Part shown: one piece after another, positions 15,083 through 25,155 of the stretch
How positions within the stretch are numbered: position 1 is the stretch's first letter
Layout of the letters: every line of letters begins with the position of its first letter
DNA from: Synechococcus sp. BIOS-U3-1
GTDB taxonomy: Bacteria > Cyanobacteriota > Cyanobacteriia > PCC-6307 > Cyanobiaceae
Direction of reading: 5' to 3'
Length of the DNA stretch: 64,000 nt
Assembly: GCF_014279975.1 (NCBI RefSeq)
Contig: NZ_CP047936.1
Coordinates: 682,001-746,000 of the forward strand
Translations under genes and position numbers: made by a program
The notes under the pieces: generated by a model
Database searches by the model: none
What the model was told of the DNA's origin: nothing
Seen by the model: only the letters and a program-made list of their open reading frames with translations

Positions 15083-16237
15083 CTAGCGGGACCCCGGGGT
15101 GGGACGCTCATTGCGTCGGTTCTTGCGAGCCAATTTTGCTCCGGCACTGCTCTTGCCGGTGGCGGTTATTTCGTCTTCCTTGTCGAGCCGACCGAACACC
15201 ATCCTTCCGCTCGGATTTTGTAATGCTCCGGTGATCACGACCGCTCGTCGTTCACCGATTGCGGCTCGGGCGTTTTCAATGACCACCATCGTGCCGTCTT
15301 CCAGATAAGCCACGCCCTGATGTTCTTCCTTCCCTTCGCGAACGATCTTCAGGTTGAGTTCATCCCCGGGCTGAACTTCAGGGCGCAGCGCGATTACCAG
15401 CTCGCTCAGGTTCATCACCTTGAGCTCCTTGACGCGTGCCACCTGAGCGAGGTTGAAGTCAGCCGTCACCAGTGTGCCGCCGGTGTCTTCCGTGAGCTGC
15501 AGAAGACGATCATCTGTGCCTGCCCCGTCGTAGCGGGTCGTGTTGATCACTAGACGTTTGTCATAAGTCTCACGCAGAGCATTGAGCAGCTTCAAGCCAC
15601 GCCGTCCTTTGCCACGTTTTTCGATGTTGTTGGAATCAGCAAGTTGCTGCATTTCGTTGATCACTGTCTGGGCCACAATCACCTTTCCCTCCAGCAGTCC
15701 GCAGCCGATCATTCCCTGAATACGCCCGTCGATGATCACGCTGGTGTCGAGGATTTTTGCTGTAGCAGGTGTGAGCACACCATCCGCCACCAACAAGGCC
15801 TCCGTTGAAGTTGGGTTGAACAGCCTCAGCAGAGTCCGTCCATGCACTTCCGCGAGGTTGTACCCCAGAACGCCGAAGAACACATTGCTCAGAATCGCTG
15901 CTAAGGGCTTCACCAAGGAGCTTGCGCCGGCCAGTGGCAGCAACAGAATTGGAGCCAACAACAGGTTGGCCACCAGCAGGCCGAGGATCAGGCCAACCGC
16001 TCGGCTTACCAAAAGATCGGTCGGCATGGTGCGCACCTGATTCATCAGTCGCTGTCGCAGCCGGCGGAAAACCAGACCCGCCACAAGACCGATGACTGCA
16101 CCACCGGCGCTCAGGCCCAAACGCACCTGTTGTGCGTTGGTGTCATCCAGCAGTTCCTGGGGGAGCAGATGCACGCCCATCCAGCCGGTGGCCGTCCCGG
16201 AGATCAGGAACAAGACGATGATGAGCGCTTCGACCAT
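15083..16237 (-). CDS. PIN/TRAM-domain membrane protein (YacL-like)
   Basis: 384 residues. Four N-terminal membrane segments lead into a PIN nuclease domain (AKILDTSVIIDGRIQGMIGC, then VINEMQQLADS, TDDRLLQLTEDTGGTLVTAD) with the expected acidic residues, then a TRAM RNA-binding domain (RPEVQPGDELNLKIVREGKE) and a basic tail. The family is widespread in cyanobacteria and Firmicutes; an RNA-cleaving role at the membrane is plausible but not proven. It is divergent from hemW. Confidence 0.9.
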   Translation of the reverse strand: MVEALIIVLFLISGTATGWMGVHLLPQELLDDTNAQQVRLGLSAGGAVIGLVAGLVFRRLRQRLMNQVRTMPTDLLVSRAVGLILGLLVANLLLAPILLLPLAGASSLVKPLAAILSNVFFGVLGYNLAEVHGRTLLRLFNPTSTEALLVADGVLTPATAKILDTSVIIDGRIQGMIGCGLLEGKVIVAQTVINEMQQLADSNNIEKRGKGRRGLKLLNALRETYDKRLVINTTRYDGAGTDDRLLQLTEDTGGTLVTADFNLAQVARVKELKVMNLSELVIALRPEVQPGDELNLKIVREGKEEHQGVAYLEDGTMVVIENARAAIGERRAVVITGALQNPSGRMVFGRLDKEDEITATGKSSAGAKLARKNRRNERPTPGSR

Positions 16238-16307
16238 GAGGTTGGGTTCTCACTGCCCAGTCCATTGCAGGCAGCATGCACCATTCTCACTCTCCTGGCT
16301 CGGGCTG

Positions 16308-17570
16308 ATGACCACACCCTCGCCCCGCAGCGCCTATCTCCATATTCCTTTCTGCCATCGGCGCTGCTTTTACTGCGATTTCGCAGTGGTACCGCTCGGC
16401 GATAAGGCGGATGCCCAGGGTGGGCCTGGAAGTCGCTCGATCGAGGCTTATCTCGGCCAACTGCTTCATGAAATCGAGCTGTCTCCGTCGGGGCCACCTC
16501 TAGCCACCGTTTACATCGGGGGAGGCACCCCATCGCTGCTGACCCCTGAACAGGTGGGGCGTGTGCTCAATGCCCTGAGGGCGCGTTTTGGCTTGCAGAG
16601 CGGATCAGAAATCACCTTGGAAATGGATCCCGCCAGCTTTGAGCGGCTGGATCTCGAGGCCTTGCTGCGCTGCGGTGTGAACCGGGTGAGTCTTGGCGGT
16701 CAGAGTTTTGACGATCAGGTTTTGGAATCCCTCGGTCGCCGTCATCGTCGTTCTGATCTGGTGGAAGCCTGTGAATGGCTGCATCGAGCCGTTGAGAACG
16801 GTGCTCTGCGCAGCTGGAGCCTTGACCTGATTCGCAATTTGCCTGATCAGAGCGACGACGCCTGGGCCGTTCAACTAGAGCGTGCTGTTGCGATGGGTGC
16901 CCCCCATCTCTCCATCTACGACCTCAGCGTTGAACCCGGCACGGTGTTCTCGAAGCTGGAGCAGCGCGGTGAGCTGGAGTTGCCTGATGAGGATGGCGCT
17001 GCTGATCGGATTGCAGCCACCAGTGATCGCCTCGCCAAGGCTGGTTATTGCCGCTACGAAATCTCCAATTTCGCCAGGCCAGGTCATGCATCTCGCCATA
17101 ATCGTGTGTACTGGAGTGGAGCTGGCTGGTGGGCGTTCGGTCTGGGTGCCACCAGTGCTCCTTGGGGTGAGCGCTTTGCCAGGCCGCGCACCCGTGAGGC
17201 CTATGGACAATGGCTCGATCAGCAGCGGATCGATGGTCCGCATTCGTCTTTGCTGCAGGCGCTGGCCCTGCCGTTGAGCCTGGAAGACCGTCTGCTCGTG
17301 GGGCTGAGGCGACATGAAGGCGTTGACCTGCTTGACCAAGCCCTCAGTTGCGGCTGGTCAATCGATGATTGCTCTCGTTGGTTGCCTCAGTTGGAGGAGC
17401 GCTGGGCCGGATTTCTCCCGTCCGATCTGATGCGCAGGCGCGGCGCCCGTTGGCAGCTCACCGATCCTCGGGGAATGGCCGTCAGCAATGCGGTTCTGGT
17501 GGAGCTGGTGGAGTGGTGGGAGCAGCTGAATGCTGACGCTGATCATCCAGCCAGCTGCTTAAAGCCTTGA
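16308..17570 (+). CDS. hemW: Radical SAM heme chaperone HemW
   Basis: 420 residues from ATG 16308; the frame is open further upstream but reads into the divergent gene. The radical-SAM motif CHRRCFYC is in [17 protein letters not shown], then [33 protein letters not shown] and the HemN-family C-terminal domain ([19 protein letters not shown]). HemW binds heme and delivers it to apoproteins; it lacks the extra N-terminal Cys of true HemN oxidases. Its last 89 bases overlap panB on the other strand. Confidence 0.9.
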   Translation: MTTPSPRSAYLHIPFCHRRCFYCDFAVVPLGDKADAQGGPGSRSIEAYLGQLLHEIELSPSGPPLATVYIGGGTPSLLTPEQVGRVLNALRARFGLQSGSEITLEMDPASFERLDLEALLRCGVNRVSLGGQSFDDQVLESLGRRHRRSDLVEACEWLHRAVENGALRSWSLDLIRNLPDQSDDAWAVQLERAVAMGAPHLSIYDLSVEPGTVFSKLEQRGELELPDEDGAADRIAATSDRLAKAGYCRYEISNFARPGHASRHNRVYWSGAGWWAFGLGATSAPWGERFARPRTREAYGQWLDQQRIDGPHSSLLQALALPLSLEDRLLVGLRRHEGVDLLDQALSCGWSIDDCSRWLPQLEERWAGFLPSDLMRRRGARWQLTDPRGMAVSNAVLVELVEWWEQLNADADHPASCLKP

Positions 17571-18312
17571 CCCCAAGGCCCCGACCATTCATCCGCGCTT
17601 GGCTGAAGGGTGGTTGTGAGCGGGTGAGCCCGAGTAGATCGGCGGTCACGCTCACTTGACCATCACAGTCATCCCCTGCCCCGATGCCGATCACCGGAAT
17701 AGTCAGACGCCGCCTCACCTGGCCTGCAAGTTCGCCGGGAACATGCTCGAGCACCATGGCAAAGCATCCAGCCGACTCCAGCTCCGAAGCTTGCCGCAGC
17801 AGGCGTTCCTGGCTGCGTGGATCCTTCGCCTGACGGCGGTAGCCAAGGCTGTGGACCGCCTGAGGCAACAATCCCAGATGCCCCATCACAGGGATCCCCG
17901 TGCGAACCAGGCGTTCAATCACCGCCAGGACCTCCGGTTCGGCACCCTCAAGCTTCACCCCAGCCGCATCGGATTGTTTGATAAGAGTTCCTGCTGCGGC
18001 CACCGCGCGATCCAAGCCGCACTGGTAGCTGAGAAAGGGGAGGTCCGTGATCACCAGCGGTTGTTGGGCCAGCGGTTTGCTCAAGCCTCGACAGACCGCC
18101 TGGGTGTGCAGCACCATCTGCTCCAGTGTGACTGGAAGGGTTGTGCTGTGGCCGAGGCTGACCATGGCGAGTGAATCCCCCACCAGCACCACGTCAGCGC
18201 CGGCGTCCTCCACCAAGGAGGCGCTCAGAGCATCCCAGGCAGTGAGCATGGTGATGGGTTGGCCGGTCTGCTTGAACCGGATCAGGTCAGAGGCGCGCAA
18301 CCGCTTTCTCAA
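17482..18312 (-). CDS. panB: 3-methyl-2-oxobutanoate hydroxymethyltransferase
   Basis: 276 residues. PanB motifs: [66 protein letters not shown] and [16 protein letters not shown]. It makes ketopantoate from ketoisovalerate and methylene-THF for coenzyme A synthesis. The C-terminus has a Pro/Ala-rich extension ([15 protein letters not shown]) and overlaps the 3' end of hemW by 89 bases. Confidence 0.96.
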   Translation of the reverse strand: MRKRLRASDLIRFKQTGQPITMLTAWDALSASLVEDAGADVVLVGDSLAMVSLGHSTTLPVTLEQMVLHTQAVCRGLSKPLAQQPLVITDLPFLSYQCGLDRAVAAAGTLIKQSDAAGVKLEGAEPEVLAVIERLVRTGIPVMGHLGLLPQAVHSLGYRRQAKDPRSQERLLRQASELESAGCFAMVLEHVPGELAGQVRRRLTIPVIGIGAGDDCDGQVSVTADLLGLTRSQPPFSQARMNGRGLGVKALSSWLDDQRQHSAAPTTPPAPPEPHC

Positions 18313-18342
18313 ATCAGCGGACTTCCATTGCTAACATCGCAA

Positions 18343-18440
18343 GTGACTCGGACCTATGCGGTTCAGACGCCCAAACTTGGTCAGAACCGGAAGGCAGCAG
18401 CCACACGGGATGCTCTGGACAGGCGTGGACTCCGGGTCAC
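18343..18440 (+). ncRNA. ffs: Signal recognition particle RNA (small bacterial type)
   Basis: The invariant domain IV core is present: GGTCAGAACCGGAAGGCAGC followed by AGCC. It is bracketed by pairing arms: GTGACTCGGA at 18343-18352 with TCCGGGTCAC at 18431-18440, and ACGCC with GGCGT further in, giving one about 98-base hairpin. TAACAT at 18332-18337 is a plausible -10. It partners the Ffh protein encoded at 48.5 kb. Ends are estimated from the pairing. Confidence 0.88.
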
Positions 18441-18445
18441 CACAT

Positions 18446-18478
18446 TAAAAAACCGACTCCAGAAAGCCTGAGTCGGTT
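18446..18478 (-). terminator. Terminator for ftsZ
   Basis: AACCGACTC (18451-18459) pairs with GAGTCGGTT (18470-18478). On the minus strand the hairpin is followed by a T-run (complement of the A-run at 18447-18452), 28 bases after the ftsZ stop. On the plus strand it could also mark the end of the SRP RNA transcript. Confidence 0.8.
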
Positions 18479-18505
18479 GCCTGATTGAGTGTGCAAAACG
18501 CCGAA

Positions 18506-19666
18506 TCAGCTATTTAATCCACCATCCTGTCGTTGTTGACGCTGTCTTAAAAATTCGGGGATGCGAGCACCGGAATCTTGAGATTCAGTGGGGCTGAACG
18601 CTGAAGTGGCAGCGCGCGGAACACTTCTCTCGGTGCGATAAGGCTGACCGTTCTCAAACCCTGTGGCAATTACCGTGACGTGAATCTCTCCTTCGAGTCG
18701 TTCATCCACCACAGCTCCGACAATGATGTTGGCCTCGGGATCAACTACGTCATAAATCACTTCAGAGGCGCTGGTCATGTCCTCAAGTGTCATGTCGCGG
18801 CCACCGCTGATGTTGATGACACAACCCTTGGCACCATCGATTCGAGCAGCCTCAAGAAGAGGACTGTTGATCGCGGTTTGGGCTGCTTCGATCGCGCGTG
18901 ACCGGCCGGATCCGACGCCGATGCCAAGCAGGGCGGTGCCGGCTTCTGTCATCACCGAGCGCACATCAGCGAAGTCAACATTCACCAGTCCTGGACAGGT
19001 AATGATGTCTGTGATTCCCTTCACACCCATGCGTAGAACATCATCTGCACTGCGGAAAGCCTCCTGAAGAGGAGCGCTGCCGATCGCATCACGCAGACGG
19101 TCGTTGGGAATCACGATCAGCGTGTCCACATGTTCGGCCAGCCTGGCGATGCCTTCATCGGCCTGGCGCATGCGACGACGACCTTCAAAACCAAAGGGCT
19201 TGGTCACAATGCCAACCGTGAGGGCGCCGCTTTCCTTGGCGACTTCAGCGACCACAGGTGCCGCACCGGTGCCTGTGCCGCCACCCATGCCGGCGGCGAT
19301 GAAGACAAGATCAGCCCCCTGAAGTGCCTGCTGTAAGTCAGCGCGGGATTCTTCGGCTGCTTTCTGACCAATGCTGGGATTTCCGCCGGCCCCGAGCCCA
19401 CGCGTCAGGGTCTGTCCGAGCTGTACTCGATGTTCTGAAGACGATTGCAGCAGCGCCTGCGCATCGGTGTTCAGAACTCTGTAAGCAACCCCTTCGAGGT
19501 CGCTTTGAATCATGCGGTTCACCGCATTGCTACCCCCTCCACCAACACCGATTACTTCAATTCGGGCGGATTGAGAGGGAAGAATTCCTGCTGAATCAGG
19601 AGAAGGGGACATCTGACCGCTCACCATCTCCATCGTCGACGTCGAACCATTGAAGTGCGTGTGCAT
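18506..19666 (-). CDS. ftsZ: Cell division GTPase FtsZ
   Basis: 386 residues from ATG 19666, which has AGGGA at good spacing; TTG 19699 is an in-frame alternative. FtsZ motifs: [31 protein letters not shown] (tubulin signature), [11 protein letters not shown], and a variable linker ending [17 protein letters not shown], where IPEFLR is the conserved C-terminal peptide. It polymerises at mid-cell as the division scaffold. It follows ftsQ in a minus-strand wall/division cluster. Confidence 0.97.
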   Translation of the reverse strand: MHTHFNGSTSTMEMVSGQMSPSPDSAGILPSQSARIEVIGVGGGGSNAVNRMIQSDLEGVAYRVLNTDAQALLQSSSEHRVQLGQTLTRGLGAGGNPSIGQKAAEESRADLQQALQGADLVFIAAGMGGGTGTGAAPVVAEVAKESGALTVGIVTKPFGFEGRRRMRQADEGIARLAEHVDTLIVIPNDRLRDAIGSAPLQEAFRSADDVLRMGVKGITDIITCPGLVNVDFADVRSVMTEAGTALLGIGVGSGRSRAIEAAQTAINSPLLEAARIDGAKGCVINISGGRDMTLEDMTSASEVIYDVVDPEANIIVGAVVDERLEGEIHVTVIATGFENGQPYRTERSVPRAATSAFSPTESQDSGARIPEFLRQRQQRQDGGLNS

Positions 19667-19738
19667 TATGTCCCTACTAGCGACAATCGCCGAATTCAAA
19701 TAACACTCGTTGTGGTTTCAGCACTGTGCAACCGCTGG

Positions 19739-20581
19739 TCAGGGTTTGCTCGTTGTCTGCTTTGGATTTGGTTTTAACTGCAATTCGGGCTTGGAGGGGT
19801 CAGAAAGGTCAATGCCAGTGCTGGCATTGCCTCGCAGGGTTTCAGGAAGACTGCTGGACAGCTGGGCGATGGTTCTGAGCTGCTGATCCAGCAGACGTTC
19901 ATTGGACCCCAGTCGCACAAGACCCAGCGTTTTCGTGCGCAGGCTGAGGTCGCCATCTGGAGCGACATAGATCACATTCAACGGACTCCCTAACTGATCG
20001 CGTCGCGCCAGCACCGTTGCAATCATCGAGCGCCGGCTGGGAATCCACCCCTCCACACGCACCGCACTGGTGGGGGCTTCGCCTTGACGCGCAACGGTGA
20101 GTGGCATCCAATGGCCTTCAACGTCGACCATGCCTTGTTCCTTGCCGTGGGCGCCCGTCCGGCTTGCAGCTGCGATTGGACGCCGATCCTTCAGCTCGAT
20201 GTCCAGGCCAGGTGGAACGAGACGGCGCTGCACCGACACTGACTGCACCGGCAGTTCGGCCAGCAACCGGCGCTCGAGACGACCGGGTTCCAGGGTGATT
20301 AAGGGTCGTGGGAAGCGAAGTCCGGCTGCTTTGACTACCGCGTCACTGCCAAGTCGATCACTGCCTCGAACCGTGAGCTGCTGCTGCGAGCGCAGGCTCC
20401 AGCCGGCGCTGAGTAGCACCCAGATCAGTCCGCTTGAGACTCCGCCAAACAGCAGGATGCGCCAGCTCTGAATCAGCTGCTCCCGCCGTCGCTCCTGGCG
20501 CAGTCTGCGCCGTCGTTCGACCCCTGGAGCGAGAGGAGCGCTGCTGTGGCTGTTCTCATTGTTGGGTTTCGATCGGCCCAT
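19739..20581 (-). CDS. ftsQ: Cell division protein FtsQ-like
   Basis: 280 residues from ATG 20581, whose A is shared with the TGA of the upstream gene. A basic cytoplasmic start (ERRRRLRQERRREQ), one membrane helix (ILLFGGVSSGLIWVLLSAGW), then a POTRA-like domain (LTVRGSDRLGSDAVVKAAGL, PVQSVSVQRRLVPPGLDIEL) and the FtsQ/DivIB C-domain. It connects the Z-ring to periplasmic peptidoglycan synthesis. The low-complexity C-terminus (PNPKQTTSKP) is not conserved. Confidence 0.88.
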   Translation of the reverse strand: MGRSKPNNENSHSSAPLAPGVERRRRLRQERRREQLIQSWRILLFGGVSSGLIWVLLSAGWSLRSQQQLTVRGSDRLGSDAVVKAAGLRFPRPLITLEPGRLERRLLAELPVQSVSVQRRLVPPGLDIELKDRRPIAAASRTGAHGKEQGMVDVEGHWMPLTVARQGEAPTSAVRVEGWIPSRRSMIATVLARRDQLGSPLNVIYVAPDGDLSLRTKTLGLVRLGSNERLLDQQLRTIAQLSSSLPETLRGNASTGIDLSDPSKPELQLKPNPKQTTSKP

Positions 20582-20991
20582 CACAGGTCGCAGCGAGCCT
20601 TCGCCATCAACTGATCCATCCAGCGGCGGGCCCGTTCTGCATCCGAGAACGGCACATCCATCTGCCGGCCTTCACCGATCAGCCTCAGTCGGCAGCGACC
20701 CTGGGATTCATGGGCCAGTGGTGCATCCCCCGAGGAGAGCGACATCAACTCCACCAGTTCGAGTGTCTTGATCACAAAGCGACCTTCATCCTTAAAGCTG
20801 CCGGCATGGAAACTGCTCCAGCACAGCTCGCCGTTTTTCAGTCGTGCTGCGCCGCAGCCATCGAGTTTGGCCAGCTCAGATGATTCGCTCCAGAGCCGAA
20901 ACAGATTCTGGCGTCGTCGCTCAAGCCAGCCCAGGGATGCCAGCAACACGAAGACCAGCAGCAGCGGGAACCAGAGCAAACCTTGCATCAT
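20581..20991 (-). CDS. Membrane-anchored hypothetical protein between ddl and ftsQ
   Basis: 136 residues from ATG 20991 (a second ATG follows at once). One N-terminal membrane helix (GLLWFPLLLVFVLLASLGWL) and a soluble domain of about 100 residues (LCWSSFHAGSFKDEGRFVIK, then RCRLRLIGEGRQMDVPFSDA). I do not recognise a named family. The stop is coupled to the ftsQ start (TGATG), so it belongs to the division/wall operon. Confidence 0.72.
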   Translation of the reverse strand: MMQGLLWFPLLLVFVLLASLGWLERRRQNLFRLWSESSELAKLDGCGAARLKNGELCWSSFHAGSFKDEGRFVIKTLELVELMSLSSGDAPLAHESQGRCRLRLIGEGRQMDVPFSDAERARRWMDQLMAKARCDL

Positions 20992-21016
20992 TGCGGCAGC
21001 AGCAGAGGCAGAGGGC

Positions 21017-22078
21017 TCATTCTTGCGCTGTGGCCACCAGCTCCGCCACCAGCTGTGGCAAAGGCATACCGGAGGCCTCCCACAGCGTGGGATACATGCT
21101 CTGGGAGGTAAATCCCGGCAGGGTGTTGATTTCATTCAGCCAGATCCGGCCATCCGCTTCGTCGTAGAAGACATCCACCCGTGCTTGGCCGTAGGCGTGG
21201 ACGGCGCGGCAGGCATCGACGGCCATGGCCTGAATCCTCTGGCTCACTGCATCGGGTAGGGGTGCCGGGATCAGCGTTTGACTGCGTCCTTCGGTGTATT
21301 TGGTCTCGTAGTCGTGCCAATCGGCGTCGAACCGCACTTCACCCACAACAGAAGCTTTTAGGTGTTCACGCCCCAGGACGGCACATTCCAATTCCCTCGC
21401 GTTGACTCCCTGTTCCACCACCAAGCGCGGATCGAGTTCCGCTGCCAGCTGCAGGCCTGCCAGCAGTTCATCACGATTACGCACCTTGCTGATGCCGACG
21501 GATGACCCGAGGTTGGCGGGCTTCACGAAGCAGGGGTAGCCGAGCTCGTCTTCAACTTTGACGAGCACATGTTCCAGCTGCGGCGGATTGTTGAGGTCAG
21601 CCGCGTTGATTCCGAGATAGGGAACCTGGGAGATGCCCGCGACGGCGAAGGCCGCTTTCATGGCGAGTTTGTCCATGCCCACGGCGGATCCCAGCACACC
21701 AGAGCCCACGAAGGGTTGTTGCATCAGTGTGAACAGACCCTGCACTGTCCCGTCCTCGCCGTTGGGTCCATGCAGAACCGGATACCAGACATCAATGCAG
21801 TCGGGATTCACCGGCAATTGGCGCAGTCCTCTGGCTGGCAGTGGTTGAGGCAGTTCTTCATTGGTCAGTGCTGCTCCACTCTCCAGCACGCTTCTGGCGA
21901 TGGTGTCCGACCACCACCGCCCTTCACGGTCGATGTAGAGAGGCGTCACTACGAACCTCTCCCGATTGCTGTCATCAGCCAGGGCCTTGATCACCGTTGA
22001 GGCCGACCGAATTGAGACGTCATGTTCACCGGACGCACCTCCGAACACCACGCCAACGCGGATCAGGGAAGTCGGCAT
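21017..22078 (-). CDS. ddl: D-alanine--D-alanine ligase
   Basis: 353 residues with ATP-grasp layout: [20 protein letters not shown] near the start, [50 protein letters not shown], and [25 protein letters not shown]. It joins two D-Ala for peptidoglycan precursors in the cytoplasm and sits upstream of the ftsQ-ftsZ genes. Confidence 0.97.
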   Translation of the reverse strand: MPTSLIRVGVVFGGASGEHDVSIRSASTVIKALADDSNRERFVVTPLYIDREGRWWSDTIARSVLESGAALTNEELPQPLPARGLRQLPVNPDCIDVWYPVLHGPNGEDGTVQGLFTLMQQPFVGSGVLGSAVGMDKLAMKAAFAVAGISQVPYLGINAADLNNPPQLEHVLVKVEDELGYPCFVKPANLGSSVGISKVRNRDELLAGLQLAAELDPRLVVEQGVNARELECAVLGREHLKASVVGEVRFDADWHDYETKYTEGRSQTLIPAPLPDAVSQRIQAMAVDACRAVHAYGQARVDVFYDEADGRIWLNEINTLPGFTSQSMYPTLWEASGMPLPQLVAELVATAQE

Positions 22079-22117
22079 GGGGGGGCTAGCTGCGCAACGG
22101 TTTGCGCCGCAAACGTA

Positions 22118-23569
22118 TCAGCTGTGCACAGGAGTGCCACTGAGAGAGAAGGAACGCACTGCATTGATGCGGACCTGAACGAGATCACCGGGTTGATAGC
22201 GACGTCCATCAGAGCCCTCCGCACTGAAGAATGTCAGGCGGTTGGTGCGCGTGCGCCCCATGAGCTGCGTGGGGTCCTTTGGATTGATGCCCTCTGCCAG
22301 CACCTCCGCAACCTGGTCGGCGTAGCGCTCATTACGCTCTTTGGCGCAGCGTTCCACCAAGGCGTTGATCTCCTGAAGGCGCGCCACTTTGACATCCTCG
22401 GGAAGCTGGTTTTCCCAGTTGGCAGCTGGGGTGTTGGGCCGTGGTGAATAGGCGGCCGTGTTGACTAGGTCAAAGCAGATCTCCTCAATCAGCTGCAGTG
22501 TTCGTCTGAACTGGGTGTCTGTTTCGCCAGGGAACGCAACGATCACATCGGCGCTGAGTGAGGCCTCAGGCATGCGTTCACGGATGTGGTCGATGATCCG
22601 GCGGTAACGCTCGATGGTGTAGCCGCGTGCCATGGCTTGTAGTACGTCGTTATCTCCGCTTTGGAAGGGGATGTGGAAGTGCTCGCAGAGTTTTGGCAGA
22701 TCAGCGCAGGCATCAATCAGACGCCTAGTGAAATAGCGAGGATGGCTGGTGGCAAAACGGATTCGTTCAATGCCATCAACGTCATGGACGTGGTGGAGCA
22801 GGTCGGTGAATGTGTTTTTGCGCCTTCCTTCGGCAGTGATGCCAGAAAGATCGCGTCCATAGGCGTCGATGTTTTGCCCTAGCAGGGTGATTTCCCGGTA
22901 CCCCTGAGCAGCCAGCCCTTCCATTTCCAGCTTGATCGCATCCGGCAGGCGCGACTGTTCCTTGCCGCGCACGGAGGGCACGACGCAGTAAGTGCAGCGT
23001 TCGTTGCAGCCGTAGATCACGTTCACCCAGCCGCAGATGCTGCTGTCGCGCCGTGCGGTGGTGATGTCTTCAAGTATGTGTTGCTCTTCAGTCGCTACCA
23101 CCTGCTGACCGCTATCAACCTGTTGCAACAGGGTTTCCAGTCGATTGGCATGCTGCGGGCCCATCACTAGATCCAGTTCGGGCACGCGACGCAAGAGTGA
23201 TTCACCTTCCTGCTGGGCTACGCAGCCCGCGACGACAAGTTTGAGATGGGGATTGATCCGTTTCCGGCGTGCCTGGCGCCCGAGGTAGCTATAGACCTTC
23301 TGCTCAGCGTTGTCGCGGATTGTGCAGGTGTTGTAGAGAACCAGATCGGCGTCCAGCTCTGCGCTGGCTTCTCGATATCCCATTGACTCCAGGATTCCGG
23401 CCATTCTTTCGGAATCAGCCTTGTTCATTTGGCAGCCGAAGGTGGTGATCCAGTAGCTGCCCCGCTCCAGGCCTGGAACTTGAGCGGTTGAGGGAGAGGC
23501 GGTGACGGTCAAGGCGGAGGGCCGTCCGATGGACCGCCGACGATGGAACCTTCCTTCAGTGTGGTTCAC
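22118..23569 (-). CDS. miaB: tRNA methylthiotransferase MiaB
   Basis: Up to 483 residues from GTG 23569; the first 35 or so residues are not conserved and a later start is possible. The N-terminal UPF0004 domain has [18 protein letters not shown] and [12 protein letters not shown] with the cluster Cys; the radical-SAM motif is [18 protein letters not shown]; a TRAM domain ends the protein ([17 protein letters not shown]). It makes ms2i6A37 in tRNAs. Confidence 0.96.
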   Translation of the reverse strand: MNHTEGRFHRRRSIGRPSALTVTASPSTAQVPGLERGSYWITTFGCQMNKADSERMAGILESMGYREASAELDADLVLYNTCTIRDNAEQKVYSYLGRQARRKRINPHLKLVVAGCVAQQEGESLLRRVPELDLVMGPQHANRLETLLQQVDSGQQVVATEEQHILEDITTARRDSSICGWVNVIYGCNERCTYCVVPSVRGKEQSRLPDAIKLEMEGLAAQGYREITLLGQNIDAYGRDLSGITAEGRRKNTFTDLLHHVHDVDGIERIRFATSHPRYFTRRLIDACADLPKLCEHFHIPFQSGDNDVLQAMARGYTIERYRRIIDHIRERMPEASLSADVIVAFPGETDTQFRRTLQLIEEICFDLVNTAAYSPRPNTPAANWENQLPEDVKVARLQEINALVERCAKERNERYADQVAEVLAEGINPKDPTQLMGRTRTNRLTFFSAEGSDGRRYQPGDLVQVRINAVRSFSLSGTPVHS

Positions 23570-23935
23570 AAATGCCCTGTGTCATCTTGAGATTTAGTTC
23601 ACGTTCCATTCGCAGGCACTGCCTCGATTTCCGCGGCGCTGGAATGGCTTGAACTGTGATTTGACCAGGTCGGGATCGTCGATTTTGAGGATTAGGGCTG
23701 AGCCTCAGCAACAGGTTGCTGTGACCGCTTTCAACGAGCTCTGTCGCTGGTGAAAACTCCTGCCTGTAACTGCTTTGAATGCAAATCGATCAGCCCGAAT
23801 GATCTGCCCCCGGCAGTGATCTCAATCGTGTTGTGCTGGTCCTTAGAAACTCCCAAACGAATGCAGACTTTGACTCTGCTCTTTGCAGCTGATTGAGGAC
23901 TGAGCTGAAGAGTGAAGAGTTGAGGAGCTGCGGGC

Positions 23936-24082
23936 TCAGACTGATTGGCTGGTCTCTTGCTCTGCCAGTTCGCGCAAATAACGACGTCGTTGTGGTGACT
24001 CGTAACCAGTGATTTGGTATGCCTTGACAGGCTTGCCAGATCGTCTCCACTCCCGATTGGGAGCAATTTCTCTTCGATTCAT
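23936..24082 (-). CDS. Possible 48-residue protein
   Basis: A short frame from ATG 24082: MNRREIAPNREWRRSGKPVK, then AYQITGYESPQRRRYLRELA. It is strongly basic with a coherent amphipathic end. It lies in an otherwise gene-poor stretch; another minus-strand frame (23731-24066) overlaps it but reads less like a protein. No family was recognised, so this is tentative. Confidence 0.35.
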   Translation of the reverse strand: MNRREIAPNREWRRSGKPVKAYQITGYESPQRRRYLRELAEQETSQSV

Positions 24083-24525
24083 TGGGATTCGACTTATCGG
24101 TTCTCGCGCAGTGGACCCTTCTGGGCTCTTCGGCGTTTTGTAATTATTGCATAGTCTTAGAGATGTTGCATCGAAGACTGTTCTGCACAGAGTGATGGAC
24201 AGTCGGTTTTGCTCGAAATTAGAGGGATTCTTTGGCTCGAATTTGGTTTGAAACGACCTGTTCTGCCTACTTGGTCTGCTTGCGGTTCGACATGCACAGT
24301 TTCTGATGCACTTTTCTTTCTTCACGGTTTGAGCCGTTCATCTGAGTCGTACATCTGAGTCGTACATTGCCTATGGCATCCGATTATTTGCAGCATCGTC
24401 ACCTTGTTCTTTCACTCGAGGTTGGATTGCTGCACTTTCAGATGGATTTCCAGGATGTAATCGCTTGCTTTACAAGGCGCTTCAGATCCACTGATGCCGT
24501 GTTCTTCTGCCTTCAGAAAGGAGGT

Positions 24526-24621
24526 TCAGAAGCCTGCTACACGAAGCAGTGTCTCCAATGCGGCGAGTCCCAACAGGAATGTGGCACCGAGAAAACTTGC
24601 CTCTTTCAGTCCTTTGGACAT
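24526..24621 (-). CDS. Possible 31-residue single-helix membrane protein
   Basis: A short frame from ATG 24621: MSKGLKEASFLGATFLLGLA then ALETLLRVAGF. It is one hydrophobic helix with a basic start, preceded by a GGGGGG stretch at ribosome-binding-site spacing. The size and make-up recall the small subunits of photosynthetic or other membrane complexes, but I cannot assign it to one. Confidence 0.4.
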   Translation of the reverse strand: MSKGLKEASFLGATFLLGLAALETLLRVAGF

Positions 24622-24785
24622 GAGCGTGCCCCCCAGAAAAATTCAGCTTTCTGAAGTGAACATTAATCAGCAGTGCTGCTCGAAATTGCACTCAACACAA
24701 AAATATTTTTCGCCTATCGATGACAATCAAGTTTCTACAGTGATCTGTGTCATTGCTCTCCAAAAGCCTGCTTTTGAGGCTGTCT

Positions 24786-24836
24786 GCGCAACAAAAAATC
24801 GTGACTTTTCATTGAGTTAATGATTTTTTGTTGCGC
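24786..24836. repeat. 15-base perfect inverted repeat
   Basis: GCGCAACAAAAAATC (24786-24800) and GATTTTTTGTTGCGC (24822-24836) around a 21-base AT-rich loop. The T-run lies within the stem rather than after it. It may act as a transcription barrier on either strand, or be the trace of a small palindromic element. Confidence 0.55.
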
Positions 24837-25038
24837 GGTTGTCTTGCGCGTCAGATGAGTCTCCGGAGCTGCTTGTTGTTGATTTGTGGGCGGCGCTCCT
24901 TTCTCAGCCTTGCAAGGCGTCGAGCAGTTCGGCGAGCGTCTTGCACGTTTGTGCAGAGCTCCCTCGCCCTTATGGAGGGGACGATCTGTTTCGGGCCTGA
25001 TGACCTCGTCAACAGAGAACCTGCTCAAAAGGTGAAAG

Positions 25039-25112
25039 GGCGAGCGAGGGGATTTGAACCCCCGAATGGCGGCACCACAAGCCGCTGCCTTAACCACTTG
25101 GCGACGCCCGCC
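25039..25112 (-). tRNA. tRNA-His (anticodon GTG)
   Basis: On the minus strand the acceptor arms GCGGGCG and CGCTCGC pair (one G-T), the anticodon loop is CTTGTGG with GTG as anticodon, and the T-loop is TTCAAATC. An extra G precedes the acceptor stem opposite the C discriminator, the histidine-tRNA identity feature. Confidence 0.96.
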
Positions 25113-25155
25113 GCGTCGGTAAGAATCTAGCAATCCGCCCTGCAGTCACACCCCC

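Larger units (their letters stand above)
23570..25038. other. Gene-poor interval between miaB and tRNA-His
   Basis: Nearly 1.5 kb without a convincing full-length gene. It holds two tentative short frames (23936-24082 and 24526-24621), an exact 13-base tandem repeat CATCTGAGTCGTA at 24339-24364, and the 15-base inverted repeat at 24786-24836. Base composition is more AT-rich than the flanks. Unrecognised small RNAs are possible. Confidence 0.5.

Noticed and set aside
23731-24066. 111-codon minus-strand frame after miaB
   Set aside because: Composition is not protein-like in its first half and it overlaps a better short frame; there is no family resemblance.
24828-25130. 100-codon plus-strand frame running through tRNA-His
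   Set aside because: It reads through a tRNA on the other strand and is rich in Arg/Cys/Leu as expected for chance frames.
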